A stretch of 43,410 nt of DNA from an uncultured bacterium (GCA_903840015.1 CAIMEL010000015.1:1-43410); one strand, 5' to 3'; numbered from the stretch's first letter, positions 1 through 8,702 are shown. Numbers and translations are program-made. The notes: generated by a model not told the origin, from the sequence alone.

Positions 1-936
1 AGATACTAGGGTTTCGGTACAATCGGGAGCATAAGTCACAGATACCGATTCACATTCACTTCCTGGAAGGTCCTTAATCTGTTTCTTAGAGATATCTTTT
101 CCAATGTATTCCAAAATTTCTTTTGTCGACATCTGACGACTACAATTCGGGTCAGTATGACGAATTAAACCATCCGCTTCCCTTGTATATCCTTTAATAT
201 CTAATTTCGACTCACCCAACAAGTTAAGAAGTAATGTGTATACCTCATTCTCAACTACACTATTACTTGAACAAAGATAACTTATGATATCAGACCAATT
301 TCTTGCAGACATCAAATATGCAGAACTTGTGTTCAACCCAAATGGTAAGAGATATCTTGCTACATCAAATGTTCTAGATTTCAGTGCTGACACCTCCTGT
401 TGACTGTCGGAATTAATTTGGAAAGCTTTCTCCAAAGCCTCTCTCGTCGGTCGCATCATCTCTCGGTAATCACTCATTTGTTTCAGAATCACCCTTTCAT
501 AGCCTTTTCTAATTTCAGAATCTTCACAAATTTCTCTCGGGATCTTAACAAATTCTGGATTTTCGAAATCTTGGTATCTTGTAGACCTTTCCTGGCCAGA
601 AACTACAGATGTCATATAGAAAAGCTTCATAGCAACATACATCGGGATATTTTCAATACAAACAAAAAGATCTGCCATATCTCCAACAGACTTATGACCA
701 TAACCAGTGAAAATCTTTTCTAGACGCTCTGCTGCATCTGTGTTGTTTTTTACAATCTCATTCGCAATATCTATGATTGAATCTGCAGATCTACTGTATC
801 TAGCACCGAGGTACGCATTGATTGAAGGCTGTTTACGTTCTGAATTCTGTAAGAGAGTATGCACCTTTATCTTGTTCCAATTAGATTCAGAGACTAAGGA
901 TGCAATACTCAGATCTTTTCGAAAACTTAATTTCAT
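1..936 (-). CDS. ThyX-family (flavin-dependent thymidylate synthase-like) protein, 3' end beyond window
   Basis: The frame is open from an ATG at 936 down to base 1 (312 codons) with no stop, so the C-terminus is outside the window. The translation has the ThyX plan: GYGHKSVGDMADL near residue 78, then GQERSTRY (residues 114-121), matching the E-x-S-x-R part of the ThyX signature, then an ARYLLPFGLNTS...SARNW stretch like the family's ARxxLP...T...NAR segment. The positions of the signature RHR triad read M108-T109-S110, so this half looks non-catalytic. Chlamydial ThyX proteins are about twice normal length with two ThyX-like halves; a catalytic second half may lie beyond base 1 (inference). 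The gene starts 3 nt after the glyA stop. ThyX makes dTMP from dUMP with methylene-THF and FAD. Confidence 0.75.
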   Translation of the reverse strand, partial: MKLSFRKDLSIASLVSESNWNKIKVHTLLQNSERKQPSINAYLGARYSRSADSIIDIANEIVKNNTDAAERLEKIFTGYGHKSVGDMADLFVCIENIPMYVAMKLFYMTSVVSGQERSTRYQDFENPEFVKIPREICEDSEIRKGYERVILKQMSDYREMMRPTREALEKAFQINSDSQQEVSALKSRTFDVARYLLPFGLNTSSAYLMSARNWSDIISYLCSSNSVVENEVYTLLLNLLGESKLDIKGYTREADGLIRHTDPNCSRQMSTKEILEYIGKDISKKQIKDLPGSECESVSVTYAPDCTETLVS

Positions 937-939
937 ATC

Positions 940-2178
940 CTACTTTTTAAATTTAATTCCTGGTATTGGGAAAGCTGACATAAGTTTTCTTACCTGTTCT
1001 TTGATTTCTGCCAATTTCGATTGATTATCCCTGTTCTTAACGGCCATATCTATATATTCAGCAATTTTGGACATATCAGCAATTCTCATTCCTCTTGTTG
1101 TTATGGCTGGGGTCCCTATACGTATTCCTGATGGATCCCACGGTTTGCGAGAATCATTAGGAATTGCATTTTTGTTCACAGTAATACCCACTGTTTCTAA
1201 CAAATCAGAAAGCTCCCCACCTGACAAACCACATGACTGAACAGCATCTAACAGGAAAAGATGATTATCCGTTCCTCCAGAGACAATGCTGTATCCTTTT
1301 GAGATTAATTCTTTTGACAGTTGTTGTGCATTTTCAACTACGGCTTTTGCATACTCTTTAAATTCTTTAGTATTAGCTTCTTTCAAAGCAATAGCTATTC
1401 CAGCAGTCGTATGATTGTGAGGACCTCCTTGCAGACCAGGAAAAACAGCTTTGTCTATTCGCTCGGCAAGCTCCTCCTTGCAGATGATTATGGCCCCCCT
1501 AGGGCCTCTCAGAGTCTTGTGGGTGGTAGTAGTAACAACATCTGCAATGTTAATTGGAGATGGGTAGATACCTGCAGCTATTAATCCTGCAACATGAGAG
1601 ATATCAGCTACTAGGTATGCTCCAACTTCGTTTGCAATATCTCGGAATTTATTCCAGTCTACTATTCTCGAATATGCAGAAAATCCAGCCCAAATTAATT
1701 TCGGTTGGTGCTTTTTCGCTATCTCCAAAACCTCTTCATAATCAATATATCCTTCAGAATTTACTCCATAACTAGCAGAGTTAAAGTACTTACCAGAGAT
1801 GGAGACCTTAAATCCATGTGTCAAATGACCACCAGCATCTAGAGCCATTCCAAGAGTATTATCCCCTGGATCTAACAGGGCTAAATGTACTGCCAAATTT
1901 GCAGGAGAACCTGAATATGGTTGTACATTTACATGCTCTGCCTTAAAAAGTTCTTTTGCATTCTTTATTGCTTCTCTCTCAACCTCATCAATATATTCAT
2001 TCCCTCCATAGTACCTTTTTCCTGGATATCCCTCTGAATATTTATTCGTAAGGATGGAACCCATCGCATTTAAAATATCCTCAGAGACATAATTCTCAGA
2101 GGCTATTAACTCTATGCCCTCTATTTGTCTCTTTGATTCTGCTTCTATTAAATCTTCAATAACTTTGTATTTATTCAT
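940..2178 (-). CDS. glyA: Serine hydroxymethyltransferase
   Basis: This 412-residue protein has the normal family length. It converts serine and THF to glycine and 5,10-methylene-THF in the cytoplasm. The PLP-lysine region TTTTHKTLRGPRG is intact, as are the N-terminal IELIASENYVS block and the PYSGSPANLAV stretch. The start overlaps the folD stop by 8 nt and the ThyX-family gene follows after 3 nt, so the three are almost certainly co-transcribed. GlyA makes the methylene-THF that ThyX consumes and FolD oxidises, giving a coherent one-carbon cluster. No Shine-Dalgarno sequence is visible at the start; translation may be coupled to folD. Confidence 0.97.
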   Translation of the reverse strand: MNKYKVIEDLIEAESKRQIEGIELIASENYVSEDILNAMGSILTNKYSEGYPGKRYYGGNEYIDEVEREAIKNAKELFKAEHVNVQPYSGSPANLAVHLALLDPGDNTLGMALDAGGHLTHGFKVSISGKYFNSASYGVNSEGYIDYEEVLEIAKKHQPKLIWAGFSAYSRIVDWNKFRDIANEVGAYLVADISHVAGLIAAGIYPSPINIADVVTTTTHKTLRGPRGAIIICKEELAERIDKAVFPGLQGGPHNHTTAGIAIALKEANTKEFKEYAKAVVENAQQLSKELISKGYSIVSGGTDNHLFLLDAVQSCGLSGGELSDLLETVGITVNKNAIPNDSRKPWDPSGIRIGTPAITTRGMRIADMSKIAEYIDMAVKNRDNQSKLAEIKEQVRKLMSAFPIPGIKFKK

Positions 2179-3022
2179 TTTTGTAACAGTTCATCAAATT
2201 TAACATTAAACAGGCGATCGTCATTGGACCGACTCCACCAGGTACTGGAGTTATGTAAGATGGAATACCTTGAACATTGTCCCAATCCACATCTCCTACT
2301 AAAGCACCAGTTTCAGGGTGCCTATTGGAACCCACATCTATAACTACACAATCTTTCTTCAAGAACTCTGCCTTAACCAAAAGAGGTTTTCCCGTTGCAG
2401 AAACTAGGATGTCAGCAAGTTTAGAAATATTTTGAATATCAACTGTATGGGAATTACATAGAGTAACCGTAGCATTTTTCTCTAACATCATTGCTGCAAG
2501 AGGAGTTCCGACAATATTACTTGAGCCAAGGATTACAGCATTCTTTCCAAACAATTTAATATTGTATGATTCTAAGAGCTTCATTATTCCTAAAGGAGTT
2601 GCGGGAGGTATAGAGGATCGGTCTTTTTGAAATAGTTTTCCTAAATTCGTAGGTGTTAAACCATCTACATCTTTCTTTGGCAAGATTGATTCAAGAACAA
2701 GATTAGTATTGATATGGACAGGAAGTGGCAATTGAATCATGAAGCCATCAACTTCAGGATTCTTGTTAAGAGAATCAACAAGATTCACAACATCTAAAGT
2801 GTTTACATCTGCAGGAAGATGATGAATTTTACCTTCTATTCCAACCTGTCTTGCTGTCCTTTCCTTCATACCCACATACTTAACACTTCCATAATCGTCT
2901 CCCAGTAGAATCATATCAAGCTGGGGAATCCTTCTTCCTTGAGCTTTAATATCAGTAATCTCCTTAGATATACTATCTAGGATTTCCTGAGCTACACTTT
3001 TTCCATCTAATATTTCCATCAT
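2171..3022 (-). CDS. folD: Methylene-THF dehydrogenase / methenyl-THF cyclohydrolase
   Basis: This 283-residue protein is a normal-length bifunctional FolD. It interconverts 5,10-methylene-THF and 10-formyl-THF with NAD(P). Visible motifs are YVGMKERTARQVGI, containing the catalytic Lys of the YxxxK motif, VDGFMIQLPLP, KDVDGLTPTNLGKL, the Rossmann segment VILGSSNIVGTPLAAMML and the terminal PVPGGVGPMTIACLM. Two adjacent ATG codons (3022 and 3019) could each be the start. The 3' end overlaps glyA by 8 nt. It lies 29 nt downstream of the ABC transporter gene with no terminator between, so read-through from that gene is plausible. Confidence 0.97.
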   Translation of the reverse strand: MMEILDGKSVAQEILDSISKEITDIKAQGRRIPQLDMILLGDDYGSVKYVGMKERTARQVGIEGKIHHLPADVNTLDVVNLVDSLNKNPEVDGFMIQLPLPVHINTNLVLESILPKKDVDGLTPTNLGKLFQKDRSSIPPATPLGIMKLLESYNIKLFGKNAVILGSSNIVGTPLAAMMLEKNATVTLCNSHTVDIQNISKLADILVSATGKPLLVKAEFLKKDCVVIDVGSNRHPETGALVGDVDWDNVQGIPSYITPVPGGVGPMTIACLMLNLMNCYKNE

Positions 3023-3051
3023 GGGTATATTTTACAGGATATTTTCTTTTT

Positions 3052-4866
3052 TTAAGAGTCTTTTTGTAATTTACTCTCTTGATACAACCTTCCCTTTGAA
3101 GAGATGAGCTTATTCCACGGGCCTGCCTCTATGATTTTTCCGTTCTCAAAGCAGTAAACCCTGTCAAAACGATCCAAAAATTTTATACTCCTTGTTATAT
3201 ATATCAAGGATCTCTTCTCACCTAAGAAGTTAAACAAATCCTTAAGTATTCCATCAGCAGAGATATCATCTATGAAGGTGAAAGGCTCATCCATTATGAA
3301 AATATTTTTGTTTCGGTACATCATTCTAGCAATAGCCAACCTTTGCCAATACCCAGGAGATAGCTCTTTCCCTCCAGCAAATGTTTTTCCAAGAATACTT
3401 GCATCATCTACATGAACAATCTTTTTAAAATTATCCACTCCAGATATTTGAGAAACCTCTTTGTAGAGGTCGGAGTCGACATTTATCCTTTGCCCAGAGA
3501 TCACAATATTCTCTTTCAGACTGAAATGATAGTTGACGAAGTCCTGAAAAGCTACAGACAACTGCTTCTTCAATTCTCCCCTATCTAAATCTTTGGTAAG
3601 ATTACCACCCAAAAGGTACTCTCCACTATCAACAGGATACAATCCGGTTAAAATTTTAACTGTAGTACTTTTTCCAGATCCATCTCCTCCGAAGAATGCA
3701 ACTTTCTCTCCAGGATTGACTTCGATATTAAGATTTTTTAGAATCTTAGTCCCCGGATCGTCAGGATATGCGAATGAAAGATTTTTAAATTCTAACTTAG
3801 GAGTTTCCTTGGTTAATTTAATTTCACCATGATGGTGATCCCCAAAGCCTTCATACTCCATCAAATCAAAGAATTTATTGATATATCCGAGATTAACAGA
3901 AATAAGAGACAGGGAATTTAGGATATTGAAAACACTGTTGTAAGTAACATCAACATAGTCATACAAGGCCTTAAAACTACCAAAAGATATTCCTTTTACA
4001 ATTGAAAAAGAAAGGACATAGATAACATAGAGGAATTTTAGAATCTGACCAAAGATAGAGGTTGTAATTTTATCTTTGTAGAACGATGCCTGAGTTTGCA
4101 TGTATCCATGCACATACTCATCATATTCCATCAAATATTTTCTCTTTAAATGTGAATATATATTGTTTACTCGAAGTTCTAAGAAATTGGAAATTGTTAG
4201 AGAAAGATTTTGAATATAGTTAAGATATCGAATTTTTCCAATCCCTTTATCTAAATAGTCTCGGATTTCTTTTCTTCTGATGTGAACTGCAAAAATCTCT
4301 GGCAGCACTATTATTACAAGAAATAGTACAGACCATCCCATTGTATTAAATATTATGAAGATAGCACTAATCAATCGTATCGTATTACTTAAAATAATTG
4401 AGAAATTATCATATGACCAGATTATCCTTACAATTGAAAAAGCAGGAGAGTATGTCACCTTGTCTTGATACTCATCTTTTTCCACATCTTGAAGATTTGA
4501 AGTAGATACTTTTGAAATGATTAAATATTGAGTATCTTCCCAGACCTTTTCATATATCGCATTGTATATATACTCACGAATATTGTTGCAGATTGCCACA
4601 AGAATCCAAAGTACAAGTATGAGAACCAGATAGAAGAATGATTCGGTAACTAGATACTGAGATATATCAAATTCTTTCCAATTTAGAAGAATTTGCGTTG
4701 TTTCGTCTATGAACTTTCCTAAGACTGTAATTCCATATATTTCTGAAAATGTAGCAATTAAAAATAGGATATCTCTTACTACGGCCAATCCTGTATATTT
4801 TCCATATACAAATTTTAGAACTTTTCTTAATGTCGAGAATTTTTCTTTGAGGTTTGTTAGAATCAT
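3052..4866 (-). CDS. ABC transporter, fused membrane and ATPase domains (half-exporter)
   Basis: The 604-residue protein has an N-terminal exporter-type membrane domain (about residues 25-330) and a C-terminal ATPase domain (about 355-604), so it probably works as a dimer. Walker A is GGDGSGKST (393-401) and Walker B is IFIMDEP with the catalytic Glu at 527. Two catalytic elements deviate: the signature loop reads LSPGYWQ (502-508) instead of LSGGQ, and the switch-His position in SLIYITRS is Thr558. A GDHHHGE stretch lies in the linker (342-348). The substrate cannot be told. It diverges from the SprT-like gene with only 34 nt between starts. Confidence 0.88.
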   Translation of the reverse strand: MILTNLKEKFSTLRKVLKFVYGKYTGLAVVRDILFLIATFSEIYGITVLGKFIDETTQILLNWKEFDISQYLVTESFFYLVLILVLWILVAICNNIREYIYNAIYEKVWEDTQYLIISKVSTSNLQDVEKDEYQDKVTYSPAFSIVRIIWSYDNFSIILSNTIRLISAIFIIFNTMGWSVLFLVIIVLPEIFAVHIRRKEIRDYLDKGIGKIRYLNYIQNLSLTISNFLELRVNNIYSHLKRKYLMEYDEYVHGYMQTQASFYKDKITTSIFGQILKFLYVIYVLSFSIVKGISFGSFKALYDYVDVTYNSVFNILNSLSLISVNLGYINKFFDLMEYEGFGDHHHGEIKLTKETPKLEFKNLSFAYPDDPGTKILKNLNIEVNPGEKVAFFGGDGSGKSTTVKILTGLYPVDSGEYLLGGNLTKDLDRGELKKQLSVAFQDFVNYHFSLKENIVISGQRINVDSDLYKEVSQISGVDNFKKIVHVDDASILGKTFAGGKELSPGYWQRLAIARMMYRNKNIFIMDEPFTFIDDISADGILKDLFNFLGEKRSLIYITRSIKFLDRFDRVYCFENGKIIEAGPWNKLISSKGRLYQESKLQKDS

Positions 4867-4868
4867 CT

Positions 4869-4877
4869 TGATATAAT
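4869..4877 (+). promoter_or_regulatory. Extended -10 promoter for the SprT-like gene
   Basis: TGA-TATAAT is a perfect extended -10 element in the 34-nt divergent gap. The expected start point near 4884 gives a leader of about 17 nt. GAGGAG at 4883-4888 is one of the few Shine-Dalgarno-like sequences in the window, though it would sit at the very 5' end of this transcript. No good -35 box is seen. Confidence 0.5.
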
Positions 4878-4900
4878 AACATGAGGAGAAGATATATTGA

Positions 4901-5380
4901 ATGAGGAATAATACTGTACTAGAAAATATGCTATATGAACTCTGGGAGAATCATTTTTGTGATGTTCCAAGAAAAAATCTCGTCGTTATTAAATTCGGCA
5001 AATATTCTAAGCGACAGCTTGGCAGTATTAAACTCGCCCATTCTGGAACTAGAATAAAAGGAATTATGAAAACTCGCAAAGAAGAATTTCTTTCTCAGGA
5101 CGAGAAAAGTATCTCTGTTATAACTTTAACTGGCTATTTTAGAAACGACTTACTTGTTCCTGATTATGTAGTTAATGCAACGATAGCACATGAACTCTGC
5201 CACTATACTCACGGTTTTAGTTCTCCACTTGAGAAATGTTTTCTTAATCCTCATCAAGGGAATGTCATAAAGAAAGAGTTGAGTAAGAGAGGATTACTTG
5301 AAGAGCAAGAAATGGCTGATAAATGGCTTAAGAAAAATTGGGTTAATGTGATTTTGATGTATAAAATTGGTTATAAATGA
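4901..5380 (+). CDS. SprT-like zinc metalloprotease
   Basis: The 159-residue protein carries an HExxH zinc site, HELCHYTHG (His97, Glu98, His101), and a probable third ligand His118 in NPHQGN, spaced as in SprT-like proteases (PHG...W/F motif). The N-terminal half (LWENHFCDVPRKNLVVIKFGKYSKRQLG) also resembles SprT-like folds. No signal peptide or membrane segment is visible, so it should be cytoplasmic. SprT-like and Spartan-type enzymes cleave DNA-crosslinked or other proteins; the substrate here is unknown. The C-terminal zinc ribbon found in some SprT proteins is absent. The next gene starts 11 nt downstream. Confidence 0.72.
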   Translation: MRNNTVLENMLYELWENHFCDVPRKNLVVIKFGKYSKRQLGSIKLAHSGTRIKGIMKTRKEEFLSQDEKSISVITLTGYFRNDLLVPDYVVNATIAHELCHYTHGFSSPLEKCFLNPHQGNVIKKELSKRGLLEEQEMADKWLKKNWVNVILMYKIGYK

Positions 5381-5386
5381 TATAAT
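5378..5386 (+). promoter_or_regulatory. Extended -10 element built on the upstream stop codon
   Basis: The TGA stop of the SprT-like gene is directly followed by TATAAT, giving TGA-TATAAT, a perfect extended -10. It ends 5 nt before the ATG at 5392, so transcription would begin at about the start codon itself (leaderless mRNA). Confidence 0.5.
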
Positions 5387-5391
5387 GTAGT

Positions 5392-6021
5392 ATGACAGAG
5401 CCAACAGAAGATATAGTAATACCACAACATTACTCATTAGAAGATAGATCTACTAATTATGAGAAGTTTTTTCTGGATGCATTTCTCCAAGAGAGAGACG
5501 AGAAATCTAAGAGAGTCTGTGAATATCTCCGTGAGAATCTAACGAAGGTTGAAACTACTGAAAACGGAGAACCTAAGGAAAAAACTGCTTCTCCAACTAA
5601 CACATCTGACGATACAGTCAGATTGATGCAGTTGAGATTACATCAATTATCTCCTGATACTGAAGAAGAAACACTGGAAGAGTTTGAGCATCAGAGATCA
5701 ATTACAATAGCGACTTTTAGAGTCTTAAACCGTCTACCCTCATTGTTCGAAGGTAAAGAACTTGGAATAAGTTTTGCTGATTTAATTCTTGATCTTAGGA
5801 TGAAATTAGATGGGCTATTTGCTTCCACGGAAAAGGAAATATATTGGAGATCTGTTGTATATGATAGAACCGGTTCTGTTTTGTATAAATCACGAGAGGA
5901 AATGGATAGAAGAAATGGATACCGATCAAACCCAGATGGAAAGGTATCTTTAGATGAAATGAATAGTTTGGTTCTACCAAGAGTTGTTAAAATCCTAGAG
6001 AACCTAAGTCAAACTCTTTAA
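5392..6021 (+). CDS. Unknown soluble acidic protein
   Basis: I do not recognise this 209-residue protein. It is hydrophilic and acidic with no membrane segment or signal peptide. Residues 1-95 look partly disordered, with a Ser/Thr/Glu-rich linker around 55-75. Residues 95-209 look mostly helical, with LRMKLDGLFASTEKEIYWRSVVYDR and a conserved-looking C-terminal helix LPRVVKILENL. No metal-binding or nucleotide-binding motif is visible. It follows the SprT-like gene closely but has its own extended -10, and ends against the groEL terminator. Confidence 0.6.
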   Translation: MTEPTEDIVIPQHYSLEDRSTNYEKFFLDAFLQERDEKSKRVCEYLRENLTKVETTENGEPKEKTASPTNTSDDTVRLMQLRLHQLSPDTEEETLEEFEHQRSITIATFRVLNRLPSLFEGKELGISFADLILDLRMKLDGLFASTEKEIYWRSVVYDRTGSVLYKSREEMDRRNGYRSNPDGKVSLDEMNSLVLPRVVKILENLSQTL

Positions 6022-6051
6022 ACAAGAAAGAGGGCCTTAAGCCCCCTTCTC
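6022..6051 (-). terminator. Terminator between convergent 5392 gene and groEL
   Basis: GGGC-CTTAA-GCCC forms the core of a hairpin extended by further pairs (6028-6048) with one mismatch. On the minus strand it is followed by TTTCTTGTTT, fitting the end of groEL. The plus-strand tail is less U-rich, so it may act weakly in that direction. Confidence 0.6.
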
Positions 6052-6074
6052 TAATCACATCTTCTTCATACAGA

Positions 6075-7703
6075 TTACATCATACCTGGCATTCCACCCA
6101 TTTCACTTCCCATAGGAGCTTTACTATCTTTCTCCTCAGGTAACTCGGCAACTACAGCTTCTGTTGTCACCAACATTGATCCTACGGAAACAGCATTGGT
6201 TAGAGCCAATCTAGTAACTTTCACAGGATCAATAATACCAGCTTCTATCATATCTACATATTCACCTGTCTTTGCATTGAATCCTGTATTACCCTTACAA
6301 TTAGCAGCAACAACCGCACCATCCTCACCAGCATTTTCAGCAATCTGCTTTAGTGGCTCGCTTAGAATATTTCTCAATATCTCTATACCCAACTGTTCAT
6401 CACTATCATCCAATTTAACTTTCTTGAGAACTTCTTTTGCATTGTGAAGTGCTAATCCACCACCAGCTACAACACCTTCTTCAATTGCTGCCCTTGTAGC
6501 ATTGATTGCATCCTCTATTCTCATCTTCTTTTCCTTAGCTTCAACCTCAGATGCAGCACCAACCTTTATGACAGCGACACCACCAGAGATCTTTGCCAAA
6601 CGCTCTTGCAACTTCTCTTTATCATAATCCGAAGATGTGCTTTCAATTTGAGCCCTAATTTCCTTAACTCTATTTTCTATCTCTCTCTTATCTCCTTTAC
6701 CTTCAACTATGATTGTTTTCTCCTTGTTAACTATAACTTTCTTAGCAGAACCCAAATCAGTAAGTTGAACTGAATCTAATGTTTTGCCAACTTCTTCAGA
6801 GATATACTCTGCACCAGTCATCACAGAAAGATCTCTTAGCATCTCTTTCTTCCTATCTCCAAACCCAGGAGCCTTCACTGCAACAACATCTAGAGTTCCT
6901 CTAAGTTTATTCACTACCAATGTTGCCAATGCTTGATTCTCGATATCATCAGCAATGATGACTAGTGGTCTGTCAGCAGCTCCTAGGACTTTTTCAGCTA
7001 TTGCTTGAATATCCTGTAAGTTAGATAGTTTTTTATCAGTAATGAAAACATATGGATTATCCATAACTGTTTCCAAAGTTTCAGCATTATTTACAAAATA
7101 TGCACTAACATACCCATTATCAAATTCCATTCCCTCAGTGTACTCAACTTCATCTTTAAAACCTTTTGCTTCTTCGACTGTAATAACGCCATCTTTTCCA
7201 ACTTTTTCGAAGACACCACCAATCATATCTCCTAGTTCTTTATCGTTATTCGCAGAAATAGTGGAGACTTGAGAAATCTCTTCTTTACTTGTAATCTTCT
7301 TTGCTGTCTTTTCTAGCTCATTCACTATCATCTCCGTACCTCTATCTAACCCTCTTTTCAAAGAGATTGGGTTTGATCCTGCAGCAACATTTTTGAAACC
7401 TGCAGATGCTATAGCCTGAGCAAGAACAGTCACTGTTGTTGTACCATCTCCTGCGACATCATTTACCTTGTTGGCAGCCTCCTTAATCATCTCTACTCCA
7501 ACATTCTTAAAAGGATCCTTATCCTCTATTTCCTTCGCAACAGTTACACCATCTTTGGTAACAACTTGAGAACCGAAGCTTTTCGCTATTGCAATGTTTC
7601 TACCTTTAGGTCCAAGTGTAACTTTTACAGCATTGGCTATTGTATCTACACCAGCTTTGAGAGCCTTTCTAGCATCTTCGTTGTATATTATTGATTTTGA
7701 CAT
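6075..7703 (-). CDS. groEL: Chaperonin GroEL (60 kDa)
   Basis: The 542-residue protein is a full-length group I chaperonin subunit. It forms the double-ring ATP-dependent folding chamber with GroES. Visible are [12 protein letters not shown], the ATPase segment [15 protein letters not shown] and the Gly/Met-rich tail [11 protein letters not shown]. It lies 24 nt after groES on the same transcript and should be controlled by the CIRCE-like operator upstream of groES. No Shine-Dalgarno sequence precedes the ATG. A hairpin terminator follows. Confidence 0.99.
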   Translation of the reverse strand: MSKSIIYNEDARKALKAGVDTIANAVKVTLGPKGRNIAIAKSFGSQVVTKDGVTVAKEIEDKDPFKNVGVEMIKEAANKVNDVAGDGTTTVTVLAQAIASAGFKNVAAGSNPISLKRGLDRGTEMIVNELEKTAKKITSKEEISQVSTISANNDKELGDMIGGVFEKVGKDGVITVEEAKGFKDEVEYTEGMEFDNGYVSAYFVNNAETLETVMDNPYVFITDKKLSNLQDIQAIAEKVLGAADRPLVIIADDIENQALATLVVNKLRGTLDVVAVKAPGFGDRKKEMLRDLSVMTGAEYISEEVGKTLDSVQLTDLGSAKKVIVNKEKTIIVEGKGDKREIENRVKEIRAQIESTSSDYDKEKLQERLAKISGGVAVIKVGAASEVEAKEKKMRIEDAINATRAAIEEGVVAGGGLALHNAKEVLKKVKLDDSDEQLGIEILRNILSEPLKQIAENAGEDGAVVAANCKGNTGFNAKTGEYVDMIEAGIIDPVKVTRLALTNAVSVGSMLVTTEAVVAELPEEKDSKAPMGSEMGGMPGMM

Positions 7704-7727
7704 AGTAGTTAGATGTAATAATTTAAG

Positions 7728-8027
7728 TTACTTGATAATGGCTAGAATATCTTCGGTATCTAACAAAAGATATCTTTCATTTTCGATCTCAATCTCTTCT
7801 GGAGAATACTTTTTGAAATATACTCTGTCTCCGACTGCAACATCAAAGGACACTTCTTTACCTTTGGATTTTCCCTTACCAAGCTTAACAATGACACCAG
7901 TCTCTGGTTTCTTGTCATCATTGGAGGAAGGAGGAAGAACTAATCCACCTGCCGTCTTTTCTTCAACCTCATCTGGTTGAATCAACACTCTGTTACCTAT
8001 TGGTTGGATTTGCGGATTTTTTGACAT
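7728..8027 (-). CDS. groES: Co-chaperonin GroES (10 kDa)
   Basis: This 99-residue protein has normal GroES length. It caps the GroEL ring. The family blocks IQPIGNRVLIQPDEVEEKTAGGLVLPPSSND (the latter part is the mobile loop that contacts GroEL) and GDRVYFKKYSPEEIEIENERYLLLDTEDILAI are clear. It is the first gene of the groES-groEL operon, with a good promoter at 8064-8092 and a CIRCE-like inverted repeat at 8034-8060, 6 nt before the ATG. Confidence 0.98.
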   Translation of the reverse strand: MSKNPQIQPIGNRVLIQPDEVEEKTAGGLVLPPSSNDDKKPETGVIVKLGKGKSKGKEVSFDVAVGDRVYFKKYSPEEIEIENERYLLLDTEDILAIIK

Positions 8028-8033
8028 ATATTT

Positions 8034-8060
8034 TTAGCAGATTAATTTAATGATTGCTAG
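8034..8060 (-). promoter_or_regulatory. CIRCE-like HrcA operator upstream of groES
   Basis: Read on the minus strand it is CTAGCAATC-N9-ATCTGCTAA. The classical CIRCE is TTAGCACTC-N9-GAGTGCTAA; 13 of 18 arm positions match and the 9-9-9 spacing is exact. It begins where transcription should start and ends 6 nt before the groES ATG, as in known HrcA-controlled genes. A second copy lies upstream of hrcA. Confidence 0.75.
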
Positions 8061-8063
8061 AGA

Positions 8064-8092
8064 ATTGTATCATATGGAATAGGGATGTTCAA
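8064..8092 (-). promoter_or_regulatory. groES-groEL promoter
   Basis: The -35 TTGAAC (8092-8087), a 17-nt spacer and the -10 TACAAT (8069-8064) preceded by TGA (extended -10). The expected start near 8057 falls inside the CIRCE-like operator, so a bound repressor would block initiation. Confidence 0.7.
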
Positions 8093-8105
8093 GAAAATGA
8101 GGGAG

Positions 8106-8702
8106 CTAAATAGTACCCTTTACAACAACATTTTCTTTCATTAGCTCAATATTAATAATGGTTCTTCCAAGAAAAGAGTTTTCATTCATCAAAACTACTC
8201 CATCACTTATACCCATATTAATATCAGAGATTATCTTCTCAACAAACAATTGAGGTATTTTTAATCCTCCCAGAAGTATTTCATCAACATAGAGTTCTGC
8301 AGTTTCTCTCTTTTCTTTAACTACATTCAAACCGATCCATGGAATATTTATAAATCCAAGCTTGGTATTAAAATATACCTTCCAATGGGAATCGTTAGGT
8401 TCTAGACATATACCTTGTAACTTCAGATTGCCAGATAATACAATGTTTTCATTCATTAATTGTAAAATTTCCTCAGGAGTAAAAGAAACAAAATCACTCT
8501 TTTCAAATGAAAGCACAAAAGCTTTTACTTTCTCTTCAATACTGTAATCTTCATCTTCAATATCTTCGGAACAAATTACACTATCATTCTGTTCAATATA
8601 CTCATTCCTCCAAATAAAATAGTTGTATACAACAAAAGCAAGAGAGAACAAAATTGTTACAGATACGAAGAGGAAGATTGTTATGAATGTTTTCTTAAGC
8701 AT
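8106..8702 (-). CDS. Membrane-anchored protein of unknown function, coupled to murJ-like gene
   Basis: I do not recognise this 198-residue protein with confidence. Residues 5-28 form one N-terminal membrane anchor; the remainder should be outside the membrane. It has an acidic stretch (SEDIEDEDYSIEE, about 45-57) and alternating strands such as GNLKLQGICLEPND, LGFINIPWIGLNVV and the terminal FLGRTIINIELMKENVVVKGTI, suggestive of a lipid- or glycan-binding beta fold. Its start overlaps the end of the murJ-like gene by 8 nt, so translation is probably coupled and the two may work together at the membrane. A DUF2140-like (YpmS) relationship crossed my mind but is not demonstrable by eye. Confidence 0.65.
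   Translation of the reverse strand: MLKKTFITIFLFVSVTILFSLAFVVYNYFIWRNEYIEQNDSVICSEDIEDEDYSIEEKVKAFVLSFEKSDFVSFTPEEILQLMNENIVLSGNLKLQGICLEPNDSHWKVYFNTKLGFINIPWIGLNVVKEKRETAELYVDEILLGGLKIPQLFVEKIISDINMGISDGVVLMNENSFLGRTIINIELMKENVVVKGTI

Noticed and set aside
400-1024. Two plus-strand open frames near the window start
   Set aside because: They are shadows of the minus-strand ThyX-family gene, which is open throughout and shows family motifs.
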